Shown piece after piece: positions 41,327-49,878 of a DNA stretch of 64,000 nucleotides (its first letter is position 1; the number at the start of each line of letters is the position of its first letter). This stretch comes from Salinicoccus halitifaciens (GTDB taxonomy: Bacteria; Bacillota; Bacilli; Staphylococcales; Salinicoccaceae), in contig NZ_JAJNCU010000005.1 of assembly GCF_021026095.1 (NCBI RefSeq), positions 124,001-188,000 on the forward strand, given 5' to 3'. Position numbers and translations under genes: made by a program. The notes under the pieces are model-generated. The model did not search any database. It saw only the letters and a list, made by a program, of their open reading frames with translations, and was not told where the DNA came from.

Positions 41327-41881
41327 ATGAATAAAAGAGCTTTATCCCAGGAGGAAGAAAGCGGCTTATTGGAGACGCTGGAACAAAGATTCACACAAAA
41401 TGCACACAGGCACGCAGGCATTACATGGCAGGAGGTGGCATCCAGACTGCAAAGTGACCCGGAGAAATTATGGTCATTGAATGAAATGGAAGCTACCGGC
41501 GGCGAACCGGATGTGACCGGCCGTGATGGGGACGGGTTCATATTCATGGACTGCTCCCAAGAGAGTCCGAAAGGCCGGCGCAGTCTCTGCTACGATCATG
41601 CTGCTCTTCGATCGAGGAAGAAAAATAAGCCTGAAAACTCTGCAGTGAACGTGGCTTCGGAGATCGGCATCGAGATTTTAACAGAAGATGATTACAGAAA
41701 TCTTCAGTCCAGTGAATCCTTTGACTTGAAAACTTCGTCCTGGATCGAGACGCCTGAGGAAATCAGGGAGCTCGGCGGTGCATTATTCTCTGATCACCGT
41801 TACGGCAGAACCTTCACATACCATAACGGGGCCGAGTCGTATTATGCTTCCAGGGGCTTCCGGGGAAAACTGAAAATATGA
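41327..41881 (+). CDS. DUF4256 protein
   Basis: 184-residue soluble protein of the DUF4256 family, whose role is unknown. Typical stretches are SLNEMEATGGEPDVTGRDGDGFIFMDCSQESPKGRRSLCYDHAALRSRK and IEILTEDDYRNLQ, with a C-terminal ETPEEIRELGGALFSDHRYGRTFTYHNGAESYYASRGFRG. The frame opens at 41267, but GAGGGAGG sets ATG 41327. It is a single gene. A weak hairpin (about 41902-41936) follows. No enzymatic motif is evident. Confidence 0.85.
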   Translation: MNKRALSQEEESGLLETLEQRFTQNAHRHAGITWQEVASRLQSDPEKLWSLNEMEATGGEPDVTGRDGDGFIFMDCSQESPKGRRSLCYDHAALRSRKKNKPENSAVNVASEIGIEILTEDDYRNLQSSESFDLKTSSWIETPEEIRELGGALFSDHRYGRTFTYHNGAESYYASRGFRGKLKI

Positions 41882-42051
41882 GTTTCACCGTTCCCGCTTC
41901 AGCCGGTCATCATCAGATGGCCGGTTTTATTTTGCTGTTCATCAAGTATTTAAAATATTCTATTTACTCATAGAGAAGAAGCAGAAGCTGTGCTACAATT
42001 GAAGTGAATTTTTTATATTTGAATTACATGTATATGAAGGGACTGAATGTA

Positions 42052-43380
42052 ATGAAGAAAATTTTCTTTTTAGTATTTTTAAGCACCGTCATATTGGGGG
42101 CCTGCGGCGGCTTCACCACGGGCGACTCTGATAGCTCATCAGACAGCGGCGGTTCCGAAGGTGCGGAAGCACAGGATGAAAAAATCGTTCTGGATTTCTG
42201 GACTTTCTGGGGTTCAGAGCAGCGCAGACCGGTCATCGACCAGATCATTACAGACTTCAATGACTCCCAGGATGAAATTGAAGTGCAGCATACTTACACC
42301 CCTTGGGGGGACATCTGGACCAAGAACCTGGCGGCAATTGCTGCAGGAGATCCGCCTGACGTCATCATCAATGACATCATGACGGTCAAGCTGCGTGCGG
42401 AGGAAGGCCAGATCGAACCCATCACTGAATACGTCGATGAAGAGGTCACAGGTCGTTTTTACGATCAGATGATGGATGCAGCAACCCATGATGATGAAGT
42501 TTATGCTTTACCGTTCAACACGGACACCCAGATCCTGTTCTACAATAAAGATCTCTTTGAGGAAGCCGGACTGGATCCCGAACAGCCTCCTGAGACATGG
42601 GAAGAGCTGGATGAATATGCCGGGCAGTTGGATGTACAAGAAGGGGACACTTATGAGCGCATCGGCTTCTACCCTCTGATCGGGGCAGGGACGGATGTCT
42701 GGATACTGAATGCCCTCGGCGAGAATTACCTGCAGGAAGACGGGGAAGTGCTGGTGGATACAGAACCTGTACATGAAGCGTTCAACTGGATCCTCGACTC
42801 CCAGGAAAAATATGGGCAGAACCAGATCACAAGCGTCAACTCCCAGTTTGAGAATGCCCAGCAGGATCCGTTCATGGCCGGAGACGTGGCGATGATGGTG
42901 CAGAATGCAAACTACTATGTGCAGCTGCGTGATTTTGCTGAAGATCTGAATTTCGGCGTCGCTCCGATTCCTGAACGTGAACCGGGCAATGGGAACACTT
43001 CCTGGGGTGGAGGGTTCGTGGCTGAAGTCCCTATGGGCGCAAGCAACCCCGAAGCATCCTATGAATTCATCGAATACCTGACCAACTATGATGCTCAGCT
43101 TTACTGGGCTGAACAGAACTTCGACCTGGTCGCCCACGAAGAAGCTGGTGTCAGTGCCGCCGAGAGCGGGGAATTCACAGATGCCGGACGTGAGGTCTAT
43201 ACGCAGATGATTGAGAATATGGATAATACACTGCTGACACCTCAGCCTGTCATCGCACCGGATTATGCGGGAACCGCCAATCCGATCTTTGAATCCATAG
43301 TGAGCGGCAACACTGATGTGGAAAGTGGTTTGGAAAATGCCCAGTCAGAGCTGGAGCAACTGGTTGAAGATAACCGGTAG
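42052..43380 (+). CDS. Carbohydrate ABC transporter substrate-binding lipoprotein
   Basis: Family 1 (MalE/UgpB-like) binding protein of about 442 residues. A lipoprotein signal ends at LGAC (Cys18), then a Ser/Gly/Asp linker. The mature part has VLDFWTFWGSEQRRPVIDQIITDFN, DPPDVIINDIMTVKLRAEEGQIEPI and YALPFNTDTQILFYNKDLFEEAGLDPEQPPETWEEL, which is typical of this family. Sugars or glycerol phosphates are the usual ligands; not determinable here. AAGGGACTG precedes ATG 42052. Two permease genes follow; no ATPase is encoded. Confidence 0.9.
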   Translation: MKKIFFLVFLSTVILGACGGFTTGDSDSSSDSGGSEGAEAQDEKIVLDFWTFWGSEQRRPVIDQIITDFNDSQDEIEVQHTYTPWGDIWTKNLAAIAAGDPPDVIINDIMTVKLRAEEGQIEPITEYVDEEVTGRFYDQMMDAATHDDEVYALPFNTDTQILFYNKDLFEEAGLDPEQPPETWEELDEYAGQLDVQEGDTYERIGFYPLIGAGTDVWILNALGENYLQEDGEVLVDTEPVHEAFNWILDSQEKYGQNQITSVNSQFENAQQDPFMAGDVAMMVQNANYYVQLRDFAEDLNFGVAPIPEREPGNGNTSWGGGFVAEVPMGASNPEASYEFIEYLTNYDAQLYWAEQNFDLVAHEEAGVSAAESGEFTDAGREVYTQMIENMDNTLLTPQPVIAPDYAGTANPIFESIVSGNTDVESGLENAQSELEQLVEDNR

Positions 43381-43388
43381 GCCGTCAT

Positions 43389-44276
43389 ATGAATAGGAAG
43401 AAGGAAAACTTATTCGGGTATATCTTCATTTCTCCCTGGATAATCGGGTTCCTGGCGCTCACCCTGGGCCCGCTTCTGTTCTCGCTGTACGGCAGCTTTA
43501 CAAATTACAATGTCGTCTCCCGGATGGATTTCGTCGGCCTGGATAACTACCAGAACCTCTTTACAAACGATAATCTGTTCTGGGTGTCATTGTATAACAC
43601 TTTTTACTTTGTAATATTCTCAGTACCGCTGACGACGATTCTCGCCATACTGATTTCGACGATGATGAACCAGAACATTCCGGGCATGAGGGTCTTCAGG
43701 ACGATTTACTATCTGCCGGCCATCCTGTCCGGGGTGGGGGTATACCTGCTGTGGATGCAGCTTCTGGATCCATCGACAGGGCTGGTCAACCAGTTCCTGG
43801 CCCTGTTCGGCATAGACGGGCCGAACTGGCTGTTCGATCCCGACTGGGCAAAGCCTTCGTTGATCTTCATGAAGCTGTGGAGTGCCGGGGGCAGTATGCT
43901 GCTTTATCTTGCCGCCATGCAGGGCATACCTAAAACCTTCTATGAAGCGGCACAGATTGATGGGGCTACAAGGGTGCAGATGTTCTTTAAAATTACATTA
44001 CCGATGGTGTCGCCGATCATTTTCTTCGATATCGTCACAAGTACGATCGGCTCCTTCCAGATTTTCCAGGAAGCTTATGTGATGAGTGCGGATAATGCCG
44101 GCGCACCGGAGAACTCGTTACTGTTCTTTAACTTATATATGTGGATCAGGGCGTTCAACCTCTTTGATATGGGTTATGCCATGGCAATGTCATGGATACT
44201 CTTCGTCATCGTCCTGCTGCTCACTCTTCTCAACTTCTGGTTGTCCAAGAGATGGGTCCACTATGAAGGAGATTGA
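43389..44276 (+). CDS. Carbohydrate ABC permease, MalF/UgpA type
   Basis: Inner membrane permease, 295 residues, about six helices. It starts KENLFGYIFISPWIIGFLALTLGPLLFSLYGSF, a common start for MalF-like sugar permeases, and has the EAA loop QGIPKTFYEAAQIDGATRVQMFFKITLPMVSP near residue 180. It is eight bases after the binding protein and overlaps the second permease, so it is in the same operon. An ATPase such as MsmX must come from elsewhere in the genome. Confidence 0.92.
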   Translation: MNRKKENLFGYIFISPWIIGFLALTLGPLLFSLYGSFTNYNVVSRMDFVGLDNYQNLFTNDNLFWVSLYNTFYFVIFSVPLTTILAILISTMMNQNIPGMRVFRTIYYLPAILSGVGVYLLWMQLLDPSTGLVNQFLALFGIDGPNWLFDPDWAKPSLIFMKLWSAGGSMLLYLAAMQGIPKTFYEAAQIDGATRVQMFFKITLPMVSPIIFFDIVTSTIGSFQIFQEAYVMSADNAGAPENSLLFFNLYMWIRAFNLFDMGYAMAMSWILFVIVLLLTLLNFWLSKRWVHYEGD

Positions 44277-44278
44277 AT

Positions 44279-45121
44279 ATGTACAACACTAAGAAGATGA
44301 AATTTTGGAAATCTGTCAATCTCGTCCTTTTGATCGTCGGCGCCCTTTTCATGATTGCACCCCTCTTCTGGATGGTCTCGATATCCTTGAAATCACTGGA
44401 GGAGATATATCAGGGCGGTTTTAACTTCATTCCTGAAGATATTCAGTTTTCAAACTATGCAGCAGTTTTTGAAATCATTCCGTTCTTCACTTACTTTGTA
44501 AACACTTCGATGATCACTGTACTTGTCGTGCTCGGCAACGTATTCGTCAATGCATTCATTGCTTACGGCTTTGCCAAAATCCAGTTCAGGGGGCGTGAGA
44601 CACTCTTCATCATCGTCCTTTCCACCATGATGCTGCCGGGGTTCATCACTTTGATCCCCCAGTATGTAATCTATGCGAACCTTGGACTGGTGAACACGTA
44701 TTATCCTTTGATACTGCCGGCATTCCTTGGAAGTGCGTTCAACATCTTCCTGCTGCGCCAGTTTTTCAAAGGTGTGCCGAACAGCATGATTGAAGCGGCT
44801 AAAATGGAAGGTGCAAACCATTTCTATATATTCTTCAAGATTGCACTGCCGATGGTCAAGCCTGCACTGTTCACCGTTGCGATATTTTCATTCAATGGTG
44901 TATGGAATGACTTCCTCGGCCCGCTGCTGTACTTGAACGATGAATCGCTTTATACGCTGCAGCTCGGTCTGCAGGTGTTCAAGGAGCAGAGTTCCACTCA
45001 GTGGCATTACCTGATGGCCGGGTCACTGATGGTTTTATTCCCTGTCATAGTGCTGTTCTTCATATTCCAGAAGTACTTCATCACAGGTTCCAATATACTC
45101 GGACAGACGGAAGAAAAATAA
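44279..45121 (+). CDS. Carbohydrate ABC permease, MalG/UgpE type
   Basis: Second permease half, 280 residues. It has the N-terminal APLFWMVSISLKSLEEIYQGG and the EAA loop KGVPNSMIEAAKMEGANHFYIFFKIALPMVKPAL. The start ATG 44279 follows GAAGGAGATTGAAT and lies two bases past the preceding stop. It ends in QKYFITGSNILGQTEEK, close to the conserved Q(K/R)xFxxGxxxGAVKG end of MalG-like proteins. A strong terminator follows. Confidence 0.92.
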   Translation: MYNTKKMKFWKSVNLVLLIVGALFMIAPLFWMVSISLKSLEEIYQGGFNFIPEDIQFSNYAAVFEIIPFFTYFVNTSMITVLVVLGNVFVNAFIAYGFAKIQFRGRETLFIIVLSTMMLPGFITLIPQYVIYANLGLVNTYYPLILPAFLGSAFNIFLLRQFFKGVPNSMIEAAKMEGANHFYIFFKIALPMVKPALFTVAIFSFNGVWNDFLGPLLYLNDESLYTLQLGLQVFKEQSSTQWHYLMAGSLMVLFPVIVLFFIFQKYFITGSNILGQTEEK

Positions 45122-45149
45122 ACTGCAGCCTGCGGGCTGCAGTTTTTTT
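45121..45149 (+). terminator. Terminator after the sugar ABC operon
   Basis: AACTGCAGCC pairs with GGCTGCAGTT, followed by seven T. The first base of the stem is the last base of the stop codon. Confidence 0.9.
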
Positions 45150-45226
45150 GCCTGCTTGTGCCGCTGAATGGAAATTGCCCGGTGAATATGATATAAACGG
45201 ATTAATATTGAATGAACGGGTGAAAT

Positions 45227-45709
45227 ATGAAGAGATTAATATTTACATTGGTTGTCCTTCTGATGATCGGCGGCGTGTATTATGCCGACCGGCAGTCCGA
45301 AGAGGGATTGTGGGAAGATATCAAATATGTGATTCTGCCCGATCCCATGGCAAACAACACGTATGATGAAGGTGAGTGCACCTATCATGTTTTCGAACTT
45401 GTGAAGGGCGATGCCAACATGATCGAGAAAAGCTGGGGTGATGCCGAACATTGGGCAAATCGTGCGGAAGCGGACGGCTATACAGTGAACCGGAACCCTG
45501 AAGAAGGTGCCATCTTACAGACTTCAAGAGGGGAGATCGGACACGTCGCCTATGTCACAGCCGTCACTGAGGATTCCATTGAAATCAGTGAAATGAACTA
45601 TTACGAGCCTTACGAAGTAACGGAGAGAACGATAGAATCCGCAAACATCGAAGACTATAATTATATCCACCCCAAAGAGAATCCGCGGCCGAAAGATACT
45701 GGGGAATGA
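45227..45709 (+). CDS. Secreted or membrane-anchored CHAP-domain protein
   Basis: 160 residues. An N-terminal hydrophobic helix (4-20) acts as signal or anchor. The rest is a single CHAP (NlpC/P60-like) domain: Cys51 in GECTYHVFELV and His106 in GHVAYVTAV are the catalytic pair, with SWGDAEHWANRA between them, as in staphylococcal CHAP amidases and endopeptidases. No LysM or SH3 wall-binding part is present, so its targeting is unclear. It may trim peptidoglycan peptides. Start context is weak (GGGTGAAAT). Confidence 0.82.
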   Translation: MKRLIFTLVVLLMIGGVYYADRQSEEGLWEDIKYVILPDPMANNTYDEGECTYHVFELVKGDANMIEKSWGDAEHWANRAEADGYTVNRNPEEGAILQTSRGEIGHVAYVTAVTEDSIEISEMNYYEPYEVTERTIESANIEDYNYIHPKENPRPKDTGE

Positions 45710-45725
45710 CGACAGGAGCATCAAA

Positions 45726-46247
45726 ATGACTGTAAAAATCACCGAAGTGACGATTGACGACCTGAAATTGCTGCAAGATATGAGCCGCCGGACTTTCGAC
45801 GAGACATTCCGGCCACAAAACACACCTGAAAATATGGCTGCTTATCTTGACACAGCGTTTACAGATGTGAAAATGATTGCCGAATTGAATGATGAGCATT
45901 CATTTTTTTATTTCATATATTACGCTTCTGAGCCAGCAGGCTATTTGAAATTGAACGTTGCAGGCGCCCAGACCGAAGATATGGGAGAAGACGCATTGGA
46001 AATAGAACGCATTTATCTCCTCGAGGAATTTCAGGGTAAAGGCCTTGGAAAAGCTTTGTTCCTGCATGCACTGGAAGTGGCAGCTTCACTGGATAAGACT
46101 TCGGTCTGGCTCGGTGTATGGGAGAAGAACCCCAAAGCCATCCGCTTCTACGAACGGCTGGGCTTCGTCCATGTCTCTTCACATGAGTTCTGGATGGGGG
46201 ATGACCGGCAGACCGACCTGATTATGCAACTATACATTGAGGAGTAG
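45726..46247 (+). CDS. paiA: Spermidine/spermine N-acetyltransferase PaiA
   Basis: GNAT-fold acetyltransferase of 173 residues that in Bacillus acetylates spermidine and spermine. The match to PaiA is close: RTFDETFRPQNTPENMAAYLDTAF near the start, IERIYLLEEFQGKGLGKALF (the acetyl-CoA loop QGKGLG) and SVWLGVWEKNPKAIRFYERLGFVHV near the end, finishing HEFWMGDDRQTDLIM. GGAGCATCAAA precedes the ATG. paiB follows six bases later, as in Bacillus subtilis. Confidence 0.93.
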   Translation: MTVKITEVTIDDLKLLQDMSRRTFDETFRPQNTPENMAAYLDTAFTDVKMIAELNDEHSFFYFIYYASEPAGYLKLNVAGAQTEDMGEDALEIERIYLLEEFQGKGLGKALFLHALEVAASLDKTSVWLGVWEKNPKAIRFYERLGFVHVSSHEFWMGDDRQTDLIMQLYIEE

Positions 46248-46252
46248 ATGAA

Positions 46253-46867
46253 ATGTACATTCCAAAACATTTTAAAGTAGACGATATTGATGAAATAAAA
46301 AACTTCATCAACCAAAATGGCTTTGGCACCATCATCACTGTAAAAGACGGGAAACCGCAGGCAACACATACACCGATGATACTGGAGGAGGATGCAGCCG
46401 GGGAGTGGACGATCACCGGACATATCTCCAAAGGCAATGACCAGTGGAAATCTTTTGACGGTCACGAAAATACTCTGCTCATGTTCCAGGGACCGCATGC
46501 CTACATATCCTCCACATGGTACGAAGATGAAAACGTGCCTACCTGGAATTACCAGTCGGTCCACCTTTACGGCCATTGCAGGCAGATGACGGAGACAGAG
46601 ATGGAAACCGATCTCATCAAACTCCTTGATAAATACGAAGGTCACGATTCGGACGGGGCGACTTGGGATAATTTGTCCGAAACGACCCGCAAGCAGATCA
46701 AGGGCATCGTCGGATTCAAAGTGAAAGTCGAAGAAGTGCAGGCCGCATACAAAATGAGCCAGAACAGGAATGAAGACGATTATCAAAACATCGTTCATGA
46801 GCTGAACGAACGCGATGAACTGATGGATGAAGAGATTTCCCGGGAAATGAAGCGGATCCGCCGTTAA
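46253..46867 (+). CDS. paiB: PaiB family FMN-binding-like regulator
   Basis: 204 residues of the PaiB family, which has an FMN-binding split-barrel fold and represses sporulation and protease genes in Bacillus; the exact biochemical role is debated. The start MYIPKHFKVDDIDEIKNFINQNGFGTIIT is diagnostic, followed by THTPMILEEDAAGEWTITGHISKGNDQWKS and STWYEDENVPTWNYQSVHLYG. GGAGTAGATGAA precedes the ATG and overlaps the end of paiA. The C-terminal extension is charged. It forms the paiAB operon. Confidence 0.92.
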   Translation: MYIPKHFKVDDIDEIKNFINQNGFGTIITVKDGKPQATHTPMILEEDAAGEWTITGHISKGNDQWKSFDGHENTLLMFQGPHAYISSTWYEDENVPTWNYQSVHLYGHCRQMTETEMETDLIKLLDKYEGHDSDGATWDNLSETTRKQIKGIVGFKVKVEEVQAAYKMSQNRNEDDYQNIVHELNERDELMDEEISREMKRIRR

Positions 46868-46950
46868 CAAATTGAAGAGCACACGAATCTGATTTGAAAT
46901 GCATAGGCATAATTTTGTGGTTCGTATATCTCTTAATAAGTGAGGGAATT

Positions 46951-47060
46951 TATACGTTTCAAGGAACTCAAATCGAATTACTCCCGGGAAATTAACGACT
47001 TATACGAATATGCAAGCCCAAATCGCATTACTAACAGTAAATCAGCAACTTATACGAATC
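46951..47060. repeat. Degenerate 50-bp tandem repeat
   Basis: TATACG recurs exactly every 50 bases (46951, 47001, 47051). The first two units share TATACG, CAAATCG-ATTACT, G-AAAT and ACT at the same places; the third is cut off after TATACGAATC. Between paiB and opuF, 5' of a terminator. Function unknown. Confidence 0.65.
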
Positions 47061-47100
47061 AGAAAGCAGGGGGAGCCTTTTCGGCTCCCCCTGCTTCTTT
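47061..47100. terminator. Bidirectional terminator, paiB side / opuF
   Basis: AAAGCAGGGGGAGCC pairs with GGCTCCCCCTGCTT; A- and T-rich flanks serve both strands. Confidence 0.9.
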
Positions 47101-47123
47101 GAATCATCATATTTTTATCAAAA

Positions 47124-48644
47124 TCACTCACTGATGAGTCCTGCTTCCAGCAGATAAGTTTCCGCAACTTCATAAGGGTCTGCATCTTCGACGCTCACCT
47201 GGTAGTTCATCTGCTGCATCTCTTCATCGGTGATCTGTCCTCCGAGCCTGTTGAGCGGCTCTATGATTTCCGGATGTTCTTCCAAAAATGAAATCTTGAA
47301 CATCGGAGCACCGTTATAAGGCGGGAACACATTTTCATCATCTTCGAGTATGACCATTCCGAACTGTTCAAGCTCCGCATCCGTCGAGTAGGCATCGAGC
47401 AGGTTGATGTCCCCTGACTCGATCGCCTGATACCTGAGAGCCGGCTCCATCGTGCTGACATCATCGAACTCAAGACCGTACACTTCCTGGATGGCAGGGT
47501 AGCCGTCTTCTTCCCGGTCGTTGAACTCAAGCGTGAAGCCTGCACTGATTTCGTCTTCTATGGACTGCAGGTCGCTGATCGTTTCAAGTCCGTGTTCTTC
47601 TGCAAATTCCTCTTTGACCGCGAGCGTATACGTATTATTGAAGGCCATCGGCTCAAGCAGTGTCATATCGTACTCTTCCTCAAGGCTCGTCCTGGCCTGC
47701 TCGTACACTTCCTCCTCCTCACGTGACTCGAGTTCTTCCCGGGTGATCTCTCCAAGCACCGTCCCGGTGAACTCCAGATAACCGTCGATATCATCAGACT
47801 GCAGTGCACTGAATACAAAAGTGGTTCTGCCTAAGCCGTCTTCCACATCAACGATGTGATCCGTCTCTTCCTCGATCAGTATTTTATACATATTCGTGAT
47901 GATGGAAGGTTCCGCCCCGAGTTTCCCTGCCACCGTGATGCTCTCCCCGCGTCCTGCAATGAGCGGAGCTACGGCGATCAACAGCAGCACGAGCAGGATC
48001 GAGCCGAGCGTGATGAGCATTTTTTTATAAGACAATCTCTGCAGTATGCGGAGCAGTATATCAAAGAATATCGCAAGCAGGGCTGCCGGCACCGCTCCGA
48101 TGATGATGAGCGATGCATTGTTCCTGTCGATGCCGAGCAGTATCAAGTCACCCAGGCCGCCTGCACCGATGAGAGCTGCGAGCGTCGCCGTCCCGATGAT
48201 GAGCACCATCGCCGTTCTGACGCCTGCCATGATCACCGGCATCGCAAGGGGAAGCTCCACCTTAAAGAGACGTCTTGCAGGTTTCATGCCGATCCCCTTC
48301 GCCGCTTCCACCAGGGAGTCATCGACCCCATCGATGCCTGTGTAAGTATTTCTCAGTATCGGCAGCAAAGCATATATCACCAGGGCGATGATTGCAGGCA
48401 GCGTGCCGATGCCGAACAACGGTATCATGAGCCCGAGCAGTGCAAGTGATGGTATCGTCTGCATCACTGCTGCGATATTGATCACCACTTCGGAAACCTT
48501 TTTGGTCTTGGTCAATAATATGCCGAGCGGTATACCGATCACCGCTGCAATCAGCAATGCTATAAAAGAGAGCTGTATATGTTCAACGAAAGCGGCAAAC
48601 AGGTCACCCCTTCTGGAATCCAGTGTCGAAAGCAGATGATTCAT
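47124..48644 (-). CDS. OpuF-type fused permease/binding protein for compatible solutes
   Basis: 506-residue fusion. Residues about 1-210 are an ABC permease with helices and the EAA loop (DSLVEAAKGIGMKPARRLFKVELPLAMPVIMAG); the rest, after another helix (about 210-230), is an extracellular OpuAC-like binding domain (VAGKLGAEPSIITNMYKILIEE...). Such fusions are called OpuF or OpuBB/OpuCB-like and import glycine betaine, carnitine or choline in response to osmotic stress. The binding domain has few aromatic residues at the ligand site visible to me, so the substrate is unsure. Its ATG overlaps the ATPase stop by four bases. Confidence 0.9.
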   Translation of the reverse strand: MNHLLSTLDSRRGDLFAAFVEHIQLSFIALLIAAVIGIPLGILLTKTKKVSEVVINIAAVMQTIPSLALLGLMIPLFGIGTLPAIIALVIYALLPILRNTYTGIDGVDDSLVEAAKGIGMKPARRLFKVELPLAMPVIMAGVRTAMVLIIGTATLAALIGAGGLGDLILLGIDRNNASLIIIGAVPAALLAIFFDILLRILQRLSYKKMLITLGSILLVLLLIAVAPLIAGRGESITVAGKLGAEPSIITNMYKILIEEETDHIVDVEDGLGRTTFVFSALQSDDIDGYLEFTGTVLGEITREELESREEEEVYEQARTSLEEEYDMTLLEPMAFNNTYTLAVKEEFAEEHGLETISDLQSIEDEISAGFTLEFNDREEDGYPAIQEVYGLEFDDVSTMEPALRYQAIESGDINLLDAYSTDAELEQFGMVILEDDENVFPPYNGAPMFKISFLEEHPEIIEPLNRLGGQITDEEMQQMNYQVSVEDADPYEVAETYLLEAGLISE

Positions 48645-49597
48645 CGCACATCACCACTTTCATTTTTGGATAGATACTTGAACAGGTCCTGCCGGCTGAG
48701 CGGTTTAGGCCCATCTTCGCCGGCGACGATGACTGTGTCATGGGTGCTGAAGTATTTGAACAGGGTATTGATGTCCGTTTCCTGCATCACTTCAGGTGCA
48801 TCAGATGCAGGAACGTCATACAATGCCGGTAAGCTTTTCACGATATCCCCGGCAGTCGCCTGCTTCATCAAGTAGCCGTCGACATCCCCGATGAAATTAC
48901 GGACGAAGTCATTTTTCGGGCTGGTGAGGAATTCTTCCGGTGTCCCGATCTGCTCCACACGCCCTTTATTGAGCAGGCAGATCCGGTCCCCCATCTTCAA
49001 AGCCTCCTGTATGTCATGGGTGACGAAAACCACCGTCTTTTTGATCTTCTTCTGCAGTTCAATCAGATCATCCTGGAGGCTTTCACGGCTGATCGGATCC
49101 AGGGCGCTGAAAGGCTCATCCATCAGGATGACCGGCGGATCCGCGGCCAGTGCCCGCAGCACACCGATGCGCTGCTTCTGGCCCCCGGAAAGCTCTTCCG
49201 GCAGACGGTTGCGGAATTTTTCAGGTTCAAGGTCCACCATTTCCAACAGCTCATCGACACGCGCATCAATCTCTTTATTTTTCCAGCCTTTCATTTCCGG
49301 CACCTGTGCGATATTTTCCTTGATCGTCATATGCGGGAACAGGGCGATCTGCTGGAGTACATAACCGATATCCCAGCGCATTTCATAAAGCGGGAAATCA
49401 CTGATCGGCTGCTCTTTGAAATATATGTAGCCTTCAGTCAGTGGTATGAGCCGGTTGATCATCTTAAGTGTCGTCGTCTTTCCGCACCCTGACGGGCCGA
49501 TGATCACAAAGAACTCTCCTTCTTCCACTTTGAAATTGACATCCTCCACCGCGAAATCATCCCCGTACTTTTTTGAGACATTTTTAAATTCAATCAC
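48641..49597 (-). CDS. OpuF-type ABC ATPase
   Basis: ATPase of the compatible-solute importer, 318 residues. Walker A GPSGCGKTTT (near residue 35), Q-loop LQQIALFPHM, signature LSGGQKQR, Walker B VILMDEPFSALD. A C-terminal region of about 80 residues (VDGYLMKQATAGDI...) resembles a degenerate CBS module, usually present as a pair in OpuCA-type ATPases where it senses ionic strength or c-di-AMP; only a remnant is visible here. GTG start, with GGAGGGG seven bases before. It leads the two-gene operon. Confidence 0.9.
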   Translation of the reverse strand: MIEFKNVSKKYGDDFAVEDVNFKVEEGEFFVIIGPSGCGKTTTLKMINRLIPLTEGYIYFKEQPISDFPLYEMRWDIGYVLQQIALFPHMTIKENIAQVPEMKGWKNKEIDARVDELLEMVDLEPEKFRNRLPEELSGGQKQRIGVLRALAADPPVILMDEPFSALDPISRESLQDDLIELQKKIKKTVVFVTHDIQEALKMGDRICLLNKGRVEQIGTPEEFLTSPKNDFVRNFIGDVDGYLMKQATAGDIVKSLPALYDVPASDAPEVMQETDINTLFKYFSTHDTVIVAGEDGPKPLSRQDLFKYLSKNESGDVR

Positions 49598-49878
49598 TGT
49601 ACATCCCCTCCATCCACTTCTCTTAATTTAATCATTCCCTTAACAGGCTTTCAAACAGCATCCTATCCCGACTATACCGGATAACAGGATATCACACCAC
49701 AGCCGCCGTCACCCAGTCATTTATCTTAATTTTAGGATTACTTTAAAAGTTTACAGGGGTTTCCCTCTTTTTCAAGTTTTTTATTCCTGATATAATTATC
49801 TAAATAGTCCGAATATGTTTCATATTACTTTCCCGCGGGAAGATGCATATCAAACTGTATGAAAGGGGTCTAAATAAT

